DNA of 64,000 bases, from the NCBI GenBank assembly GCA_021018815.1, contig JAITYX010000010.1:1364001-1428000 (forward strand), written 5' to 3'. How positions within the stretch are numbered: the first letter of the stretch is position 1; each line of letters starts with the position of its first letter. This DNA is from Talinum fruticosum. Its lineage: Eukaryota > Streptophyta > Magnoliopsida > Caryophyllales > Talinaceae. Below the pieces are notes generated by a model. The model had not been told where the DNA came from. It saw only the letters and a list, made by a program, of their open reading frames with translations, and did not search any database. This document shows positions 9,895 to 19,274 of the stretch, in pieces. The translations under genes and the position numbers were made by a program.

Positions 9895-10014
9895 CCTAGT
9901 GTGGCAGCTAGGTGGTGTCCTGTGAGTCCTTCCAATCTCCCGGTGGTGTTGCTGTATCCGGACAGATTGAAGGTGCCCCTCGGTTCTTACTCGGTGGTGT
10001 TTTCCGTATCCGAG
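9895..10014 (+). other. Repeated hairpin block in the LTR leader (R/U5)
   Basis: Three stem-loops: CCTAGT 9895-9900 with GCTAGG 9907-9912; CCGG 9940-9943 with CCGG 9958-9961; CTCGG 9990-9994 with CCGAG 10010-10014. The second and third enclose the same loop, tggtgtt(t/g)c(t/c)gtat. Stems differ in sequence between LTR lineages but still pair (see findings). The block is about 100 bp downstream of the TATA box, so it would be in the 5' leader of the genomic RNA and in its 3' end if it falls in R. It repeats in every array LTR at 489-608 bases from the LTR start. Role unknown. Confidence 0.7.
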
Positions 10015-10448
10015 CTAGGACCTTGGTATTATCCCCTCACTTCATCAATTCATATCTCACAATCTACCCAGCCATTTCATTCCAAATTTTAACCACAATC
10101 CTTCCTGTCCATCTACTTCCATTCCACCAATTTTCAGCTCCATCCAAGAACACCTCCATCCTCCACACCAAAATCAAACAAAGGGTGTCTGTCTGTACAG
10201 CCAGCCGGTTACCTCAGCTTCAGGCTATCTGTTCAGGGAGTTCCCCTTATCCAAATTCAACGAAACTTGGTCACGATCATCATCTACCAGTTACCATCCT
10301 TCCCACCAAATTTCAGCCAAGACCAAGCACTTTTGCCCCTCCATTTCCCCAATCTGCCAAGATTGCGCAAGCAGGCTGCATTCTGCCCGGTTGTGCTTCT
10401 TGCGGTTTGCTATCCATTTTCTTTGCTTCCGCCACTACACATCATTTT

Positions 10449-10460
10449 TGGTATCAGAGC
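10449..10460 (+). other. Primer binding site, unit 1 (tRNA-iMet)
   Basis: TGGTATCAGAGC, four T's after the LTR end; a perfect 12-base match to the usual plant initiator tRNA-Met primer site. Identical in all units, at the positions given under each LTR. Confidence 0.97.
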
Positions 10461-10527
10461 AAGTTCTGAACCTAGGGTGATTGTGTCCATTTCCCAAAAA
10501 ATTAAAAACCACAAAAAATAGCCAGCC

Positions 10528-13500
10528 ATGAACTCCAGCTTGTTTTTGACAAGATCGTTAACCGGAGCTCCGAAAGCAAAAGAAGAGCAGCGTGAAAATG
10601 TTTTTCACACAAGAGGGACCGTGCATAGCAAGGTGTGCTCCATTATTATTGATGGGGGTTGTAGCACAAATGTAGCTTCCACAATCATGGTGGAAAAGCT
10701 TGGGCTTCACACAACACCCCACCCTCATCCATACAAACTTCAGTGGGTAAATCATGGTGAATATTTTCAAGTCAAGTCTAAGTGTCTTATTTCATTTAGC
10801 ATTGGCAAGAATTATTGTGACGAGGTATGGTGTGATGTTGTTTCAATGGATGCTTGCCATTTATTGCTTGGTAGGCCGTGGCTATTTGATAGAAGGGTCA
10901 TGCATGATGGATTCTTAAACACTTATACCTTTGTTAAGGATCACAAAAGGATAACCCTACTTCCTTTGTCACCAAGCCAAATTCTGGAAACTACGCCACA
11001 AAAGCCTCTACTCCAAACCGACCCCTTACTCACCTATGGAGAAAATTTCTTGAAATCTAAACAGCATGAATTTCGGCCTTCCAAGGAACTCATCCTCCTT
11101 ACACCAAATGAGACCGAGAGCCCTACTCAAACAGCCCACCCCCTTGCCAAAGAACTCTTAACCAAATTTGCCCATGTTTTCCCAAATGAAATTCCTCTTG
11201 GCCTTCCCCCACAAAGAACCATCCAACACCACATAGACCTTATTCCGGGATCCATACTGCCCAACAAACCCGCCTATAGGATGAATCCCAAGGATGCCCA
11301 AGAAGTCCAAAGGCAAGTTGAGGAGCTGGTGGCAAAAGGTCTCGTAAGGGAGAGTAGAAGTCCTTGTGCGGTGCCAACTTTGTTGGTCCCTAAAAGGATG
11401 GATCCATGAGGATGTGTGTGGACAGCCGAGCCATAAACAAAATCACAATCAAGTATAGACATCCTATTCCAAGGCTTGAGGATATGCTAGATGAACTCCA
11501 TGGGTCCCAAATATTTTCAAAGATAGACTTGAGGAGCGGATATTATCAAATTAGAATCCGAGAAGGGGATGAATGGAAGACCGCTTTCAATACTAAAGGT
11601 GGCCTTTATGAATGGATGGTCATGCCGTTTGGTTTATCCAATGCACCAAGTACCTTTATGAGACTCATGAATCAAGTGTTCCGACCACTTATTGGCAAAT
11701 TTGTGGTTGTTTATTTTGATGACATCTTGGTGTATAGTAGAAATGAGGAAGAGCATTACAATCACCTTGTTCAAGTCCTCAAGATTTTGGAAGGAGAGAA
11801 GCTATGGGGCAACTTACAAAAGTGCACATTCTTCACTTCGGAGGTAGTCTTCCTCGGGTATGTTGTCTCGGCGCAAGGAATCAAGGTGGATGAAAGTAAG
11901 GTAGACGCCATCCGTTCATGGCCCATCCCGGCCAGCATTCATGATGTTAGGAGTTTTCATGGCCTAGCTTCATTCTACCGGAGATTCATCAAGGACTTTA
12001 GCACCATCATGGCCCCCATGACCGAGGTGCTCAAAGAGAGTGCATTCCGGTGGAACTCCAAAGCTCAAGAAGCTTTGAAGCAATCAAGCAAAAATTATCA
12101 CAAGCCCCGGTCCTTGTTCTACCAAGCTTTGAGAAGATTTTTGAAGTAGAATGTGATGCCTCGGGTGTAGGCATCGGCGGAATTCTTTCTCAAGAAGGGC
12201 GGCCCATTGCCTTCTTTAGTGAAAAACTAAACGAGTCAAGGAGGAAATACTCAACATATGACAAAGAGTTCTATGCCATTGTGAGGACTTTGGAACATTG
12301 GAGCCATTATCTTGTGGCTAATGAGTTCATTTTACATTCGGATCATGAGGCTTTGAAATACATTCAAGGGCAACATAAGATCAATCCAAGGCATGGAAAA
12401 TGGGTAGAGTATTTACAAACTTTCCATTTCACCATCAAACATAAATCCGGTAAAATGAATAAGGGTGCGGATGCTCTTTCCAGGAGGTACCTATTGATGT
12501 TCCAATTACAAACTCAAGTCCTTGGTTTTGAACACTTGAAATCTTTGTACTCTAATGATGAGGATTTTTGTGAAATATTTCGTGATTGTTCTAAACATCC
12601 AAAGGGCGACTTTTTGATCCAAGGAGGCTATCTTTTTAAGGGAGCACGTCTGTGTGTGCCTCGGTGTGGCACAAGGGAATTACTCATCCGAGAGGTGCAT
12701 AGTGGCGCACTTGCTGGCCATTTCGGTGTCCACAAAACAAGTCAGCATGTTGCGTGAACATTACTATTGGCCGAGAATGGAGAGTGATGTACAGAGACAT
12801 TGAAGCGTTGTGCGGTGTGTCAAGAGGCAAAGAGCCACTCCCTACCTCAAGGGCTCTATACACCGTTACCTACACCCACTCAACCATGGGAGGATGTGAG
12901 TATGGATTTTATTTTGGGGCTACCGAGAACACAAAGAAACAAGGACTCTATCTTCGTAGTGGTCGACCGTTTCTCTAAAATGGCTCATTTCATTCCATGC
13001 AACAAAACCAATGATGCCACACAAATTGCCGACCTATACTTTAAAGAAGTGGTAAGGTTACATGGCGTTCCTAAGACAATTGTGTCGACCGAGACAAAGC
13101 AAATTCCTTAGTCATTTTTGGCTCACCTTGTGGAAAAAGTTGGGGACTAAACTTAAATTTAGTACCACATGTCATCCTCAAACGAATGGACAAACGGAGG
13201 TAACAAATCGGACATTGGGTGTGCTACTAAGGTCTTTAATTAAAACAAACACCAAAGCATGGGATCAGCTCCTAGCTCACGCCGAGTTTGCGTACAATAG
13301 AGCTCCTAGCAAGACAACAGGGCTAAGTCCGTTTAAAGTTGTCTATGGTATGGACCCAATAACTCCGCTTGACTTAACCCCAAGAGAGAATGCTGAAAAA
13401 CCGAGTGTTGATGCAGTCAAAAGGGTCCAGAAATACAAAGAATGCATGAGCAAGTAAAAACCAAAATTGAGCTGTCCAACGCCAAATATAAACAAGCAAG

Positions 13501-13856
13501 TTGACAAGGGAAAGAAGAGGATGATCTTTCGTCCCGGAGATTTGGTATGGGTCCATTTGAGGAAAGAAAGATTTCCAGCCAAACGAAAGTCCAAGTTAAT
13601 GCCCCGAGCTGATGGACCGTTTGAAGTGCTAGAACGGATTGGAGACAATGCGTACAAAGTGGAATTGCCCTGAGACTATGGAGTGTCCGCTACTTTCAAT
13701 GTGGCCGATCTCTCACCATACTTTGAAGATGATACTCTAGAGAATTTGAGGACAAATTCCTTTTCACAAGGGGAGGATGATGGAGAGTTACTTGCTACAT
13801 GGACTCCAAAACCTTGTGTCATCGTTACCATGGTACAAAACGAAGCGCTAGCATGA
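10528..13856 (+). pseudogene. Unit 1 pol (protease-RT-RNase H-integrase), frameshifted
   Basis: The ATG at 10528 is 67 bases after the primer site and opens a 22-residue leader leading straight into the protease (IIDGGCS; Asp at about residue 42). RT has YFDDILVYS. RNase H has VECDASG and HSDHEALKY. Integrase has an HHCC zinc segment, the DFILGLP Asp, the VSDRD region, the [11 protein letters not shown]lu, then [11 protein letters not shown]. The frame ends in the next LTR. Purine tract 13768-13777. Defects: one A lost at about 11392, one base lost at about 12074, two gained at about 12740, one lost at about 12793, altered VSDRD region at 13082-13100, indels near 13429 and 13497, stop TGA 13671-13673. 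It is the only unit whose RNase H-to-zinc junction (about 12650) stays in frame. Confidence 0.93.
13768..13777 (+). other. Polypurine tract (unit 1/LTR 2 junction)
   Basis: AAGGGGAGGA directly before TGATGG; primes plus-strand synthesis in this family. It also encodes part of the pol tail (QGEDD). The same ten bases precede every later LTR in the array. Confidence 0.92.
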
Positions 13857-14817
13857 TAACCTACGGGTTAATGAACGTGTGTACAAAAATAATGCAAGCT
13901 GGTCGGTCCATATTTCTTTCTACAAATAAATCAAGCAAGAGAAGGAGCATTCTAGAAGCATACATCATGGTGGAGGAAGGTTGTTAGAATCTTGACAAAG
14001 GAGGAAGCAACCGTGGCCACATGTTCCTTAACCATCAAATGCTTGGCTAGAATTCACCCTAGCTTGGCTTGGAGAAAGGGAAAGGAATATTGTTAGTTAA
14101 CATTTTGTTTTTGCTTTATTTTTAGCCTACATTCGGTTATGTAAAATGCCATAGCTAGGCATTATATAATCAGCTCATGAGCTTCATTGTAACACACCTT
14201 TGATGAAATATATGAGTTTATACTCGAGCTGGATTTGCTCACCCTTCGGAACTCTCATTGCTGTATCCTAGTGTGGCAGCTAGGTGGTGTCCTGTGAGTC
14301 CTTCCAATCTCCCGGTGGTGTTGCTGTATCCGGACAGATTGAAGGTGCCCCTCGGTTCTTACTCGGTGGTGTTTTCTCGTATCCGAGCTAGGACCTTGGT
14401 ATTATCCCCTCACTTCATCAATTCATATCTCACAATCTACCCAGCCATTTCATTCCAAATTTTAACCACAATCCTTCCTGTCCATCTACTTCCATTCCAC
14501 CAATTTTCAGCTCCATCCAAGAACACCTCCATCCTCCACACCAAAATCAAACAAAGGGTGTCTGTCTGTACAGCCAGCCGGTTACCTCAGCTTCAGGCTA
14601 TCTGTTCAGGGAGTTCCCCTTATCCAAATTCAACGAAACTTGGTCACGATCATCATCTACCAGTTACCATCCTTCCCACCAAATTTCAGCCAAGACCAAG
14701 CACTTTTGCCCCTCCATTTCCCCAATCTGCCAAGATTGCGCAAGCAGGCTGCATTCTGCCCGGTTGTGCTTCTTGCGGTTTGCTATCCATTTTCTTTGCT
14801 TCCGCCACTACACATCA
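13778..14817 (+). repeat. Array LTR 2
   Basis: 1040 bp. TATA 14163-14169, primer site 14822-14833. Third hairpin reads ttttctcgtatcc. Pol of unit 1 ends at 13856 inside it. Confidence 0.97.
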
Positions 14818-14899
14818 TTTTTGGTATCAGAGCAAGTTCTGAACCTAGGGTGATTGTGTCCATTTCCCAAAAAATTAAAAACCACAAAAATAGCCAGCC

Positions 14900-17800
14900 A
14901 TGAACTCCAGCTTGTTTTTGACAAGATCGTTAACCTGAGCTCCGAAAGCAAAAGAAGAGCAGCGTGAAAATGTTTTTCACACAAGAGGGACCGTGCATAG
15001 CAAGGTGTGCTCCATTATTATTGATGGGGGTTGTAGCACAAATGTAGCTTCCACAATCATGGTGGAAAAGCTTGGGCTTCACACAACACCCCACCCTCAT
15101 CCATACAAACTTCAGTGGGTAAATCATGGTGAATATTTTCAAGTCAAGTCTAAGTGTCTTATTTCATTTAGCATTGGCAAGAATTATTGTGACGAGGTAT
15201 GGTGTGATGTTGTTTCAATGGATGCTTGCCATTTATTGCTTGGTAGGCCGTGGCTATTTGATAGAAGGGTCATGCATGATGGATTCTTAAACACTTATAC
15301 CTTTGTTAAGGATCACAAAAGGATAACCCTACTTCCTTTGTCACCAAGCCAAATTCTGGAAACTACGCCACAAAAGCCTCTACTCCAAACCGACCCCTTA
15401 CTCACCTATGGAGAAAATTTCTTGAAATCTAAACAGCATGAATTTCGGCCTTCCAAGGAACTCATCCTCCTTACACCAAATGAGACCGAGAGCCCTACTC
15501 AAACAGCCCACCCCTTGCCAAAGAACTCTTAACCAAATTTGCCCATGTTTTCCCAAATGAAATTCCTCTTGGCCTTCCCCCACAAAGAACCATCCAACAC
15601 CACATAGACCTTATTCCGGGATCCATACTGCCCAACAAACCCGCCTATAGGATGAATCCCAAGGATGCCCAAGAAGTCCAAAGGCAAGTTGAGGAGCTGG
15701 TGGCAAAAGGTCTCGTAAGGGAGAGTAGAAGTCCTTGTGCGGTGCCAACTTTGTTGGTCCCTAAAAGGATGGATCCATGAGGATGTGTGTGGACAGCCGA
15801 GCCATAAACAAAATCACAATCAAGTATAGACATCCTATTCCAAGGCTTGAGGATATGCTAGATGAACTCCATGGGTCCCAAATATTTTCAAAGATAGACT
15901 TGAGGAGCGGATATTATCAAATTAGAATCCGAGAAGGGGATGAATGGAAGACCGCTTTCAATACTAAAGGTGGCCTTTATGAATGGATGGTCATGCCGTT
16001 TGGTTTATCCAATGCACCAAGTACCTTTATGAGACTCATGAATCAAGTGTTCCGACCACTTATTGGCAAATTTGTGGTTGTTTATTTTGATGACATCTTG
16101 GTGTATAGTAGAAATGAGGAAGAGCATTACAATCACCTTGTTCAAGTCCTCAAGATTTTGGAAGGAGAGAAGCTATGGGGCAACTTACAAAAGTGCACAT
16201 TCTTCACTTCTGAGGTAGTCTTCCTCGGTATGTTGTCTCGGCGCAAGGAATCAAGGTGGATGAAAGTAAGGTAGACGCCATCCGTTCATGGCCCATCCCG
16301 GCCAAGCATTCATGATGTTAGGAGTTTTCATGGCCTAGCTTCATTCTACCGGAGATTCATCAAGGACTTTAGCACCATCATGGCCCCCATGACCGAGGTG
16401 CTCAAAGAGAGTGCATTCCTGTGGAACTCCAAAGCTCAAGAAGCTTTCGAAGCAATCAAGCAAAAATTATCACAAGCCCCGGTCCTTGTTCTACCAAGCT
16501 TTGAGAAGATTTTTGAAGTAGAATGTGATGCCTCGGGTGTAGGCATCGGCGGAATTCTTTCTCAAGAAGGGCGGCCCATTGCCTTCTTTAGTGAAAAACT
16601 AAACGAGTCAAGGAGGAAATACTCAACATATGACAAAGAGTTCTATGCCATTGTGAGGACTTTGGAACATTGGAGCCATTATCTTGTGGCTAATGAGTTC
16701 ATTTTACATTCGGATCATGAGGCTTTGAAATACATTCAAGGGCAACATAAGATCAATCCAAGGCATGGAAAATGGGTAGAGTATTTACAAACTTTCCATT
16801 TCACCATCAAACATAAATCCGGTAAAATGAATAAGGGTGCGGATGCTCTTTCCAGGAGGTACCTATTGATGTTCCAATTACAAACTCAAGTCCTTGGTTT
16901 TGAACACTTGAAATCTTTGTACTCTAATGATGAGGATTTTTGTGAAATATTTCGTGATTGTTCTAAACATCCAAAGGGCGACTTTTTGATCCAAGGAGGC
17001 TATCTTTTTAAGGGAGCACGTCTCGTGTGTGCCTCGGTGTGGCACAAGGGAATTACTCATCCGAGAGGTGCATAGTGGCGCACTTGCTGGCCATTTCGGT
17101 GTCCACAAAACAGTCAGCATGTTGCGTGAACATTACTATTGGCCGAGAATGGAGAGTGATGTACAGGAGACATTGAAGCGTTAGTGCGGTGTGTCAAGAG
17201 GCAAAGAGCCACTCCCTACCTCAAGGGCTCTATACACCGTTACCTACACCCACTCAACCATGGGAGGATGTGAGTATGGATTTTATTTTGGGGCTACCGA
17301 GAACACAAAGAAACAAGGACTCTATCTTCGTAGTGGTCGACCGTTTCTCTAAAATGGCTCATTTCATTCCATGCAACAAAACCAATGATGCCACACAAAT
17401 TGCCGACCTATACTTTAAAGAAGTGGTAAGGTTACATGGCGTTCCTAAGACAATTGTGTCGGACCGAGACAAAGCAAATTCCTTAGTCATTTTTGGCTCA
17501 CCTTGTGGAAAAAGTTGGGGACTAAACTTAAATTTAGTACCACATGTCATCCTCAAACGAATGGACAAACGGAGGTAACAAATCGGACATTGGGTGTGCT
17601 ACTAAGGTCTTTAATTAAAACAAACACCAAAGCATGGGATCAGCTCCTAGCTCACGCCGAGTTTGCGTACAATAGAGCTCCTAGCAAGACAACAGGGCTA
17701 AGTCCGTTTAAAGTTGTCTATGGTATGGACCCAATAACTCCGCTTGACTTAACCCCAAGAGAGAATGCTGAAAAACCGAGTGTTGATGCAGTCAAAAGGG

Positions 17801-18232
17801 TCCAGAAATACAAAGAATGCATGAGCAAGTAAAAACCAAAATTGAGCTGTCCAACGCCAAATATAAACAAAGCAAGTTGACAAGGGAAAGAAGAGGATGA
17901 TCTTTCGTCCCGGAGATTTGGTATGGGTCCATTTGAGGAAAGAAAGATTTCCAGCCAAACGAAAGTCCAAGTTAATGCCCCGAGCTGATGGACCGTTTGA
18001 AGTGCTAGAACGGATTGGAGACAATGCGTACAAAGTGGAATTGCCCTGAGACTATGGAGTGTCCGCTACTTTCAATGTGGCCGATCTCTCACCATACTTT
18101 GAAGATGATACTCTAGAGAATTTGAGGACAAATTCCTTTTCACAAGGGGAGGATGATGGAGAGTTACTTGCTACATGGACTCCAAAACCTTGTGTCATCG
18201 TTACCATGGTACAAAACGAAGCGCTAGCATGA
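14900..18232 (+). pseudogene. Unit 2 pol, frameshifted
   Basis: Same domain order as unit 1. Early stop TGA at 14936-14938 (codon 13, CCGGAG read as CCTGAG). One C lost at about 15513 ends the protease/linker frame at 15532. One A lost at about 15768, one G lost at about 16228, one A gained near 16303, one base gained at about 17023, TAG created at about 17183, two bases gained after VSDRD (about 17470), two gained near 17870, TGA 18047-18049. RNase H (16380-17000) is intact here, with in-frame FEAI. Confidence 0.93.
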
Positions 18233-19192
18233 TAACCTACGGGTTAATGAACGTGTGTACAAAAATAATGCAAGCTGGTCGGTCCATATTTCTTTCTACA
18301 AATAAATCAAGCAAGAGAAGGAGCATTCTAGAAGCATACATCATGGTGGAGGAAGGTTGTTAGAATCTTGACAAAGGAGGAAGCAACCGTGGCCACATGT
18401 TCCTTAACCATCAAATGCTTGGCTAGAATTCACCCTAGCTTGGCTTGGAGAAAGGGAAAGGAATATTGTTAGTTAACATTTTGTTTTTGCTTTATTTTTA
18501 GCCTACATTCGGTTATGTAAAATGCCATAGCTAGGCATTATATAATCAGCTCATGAGCTTCATTGTAACACACCTTTGATGAAATATATGAGTTTATACT
18601 CGAGCTGGATTTGCTCACCCTTCGGAACTCTCATTGCTGTATCCTAGTGTGGCAGCTAGGTGGTGTCCTGTGAGTCCTTCCAATCTCCCGGTGGTGTTGC
18701 TGTATCCGGACAGATTGAAGGTGCCCCTCGGTTCTTACTCGGTGGTGTTTTCTGTATCCGAGCTAGGACCTTGGTATTATCCCCTCACTTCATCAATTCA
18801 TATCTCACAATCTACCCAGCCATTTCATTCCAAATTTTAACCACAATCCTTCCTGTCCATCTACTTCCATTCCACCAATTTTCAGCTCCATCCAAGAACA
18901 CCTCCATCCTCCACACCAAAATCAAACAAAGGGTGTCTGTCTGTACAGCCAGCCGGTTACCTCAGCTTCAGGCTATCTGTTCAGGGAGTTCCCCTTATCC
19001 AAATTCAACGAAACTTGGTCACGATCATCATCTACCAGTTACCATCCTTCCCACCAAATTTCAGCCAAGACCAAGCACTTTTGCCCCTCCATTTCCCCAA
19101 TCTGCCAAGATTGCGCAAGCAGGCTGCATTCTGCCCGGTTGTGCTTCTTGCGGTTTGCTATCCATTTTCTTTGCTTCCGCCACTACACATCA
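18154..19192 (+). repeat. Array LTR 3
   Basis: 1039 bp. TATA 18539-18545, primer site 19197-19208. Third hairpin reads ttttctgtatcc, which weakens one stem-adjacent base but leaves CTCGG/CCGAG. Confidence 0.97.
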
Positions 19193-19274
19193 TTTTTGGT
19201 ATCAGAGCAAGTTCTGAACCTAGGGTGATTGTGTCCATTTCCCAAAAAATTAAAAACCACAAAAATAGCCAGCC

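Larger units (their letters stand above)
9406..10444 (+). repeat. Array LTR 1
   Basis: 1039 bp, TGATG...CATCA; the reference LTR for the array. TATA at 9791-9797. Transcript start is inferred about 30 bp further on, so U3 is about 0.4 kb and R+U5 about 0.6 kb. The hairpin block is at 9895-10014. The tail is strongly pyrimidine-rich. The first 79 bases encode the end of pol when an internal region lies upstream; here the upstream sequence is relative A, whose RNase H frame happens to run into them. Unlike any other copy it reads ttttccgtatcc at the third hairpin. Confidence 0.97.

Noticed and set aside
10449..10460. tRNA gene at the primer sites
   Set aside because: Only the 12 bases complementary to the tRNA 3' end are present; there is no cloverleaf or internal promoter around them.
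13467..13673. Chromodomain at the integrase C-terminus
   Set aside because: The tail after [11 protein letters not shown] continues to [17 protein letters not shown] and a short LTR-coded end; the aromatic-cage pattern of a chromodomain is not visible.
9406..18153. Two or more independent insertions rather than one array
   Set aside because: Neighbouring units share a single LTR and there are no 5-bp duplications or foreign bases at the junctions.
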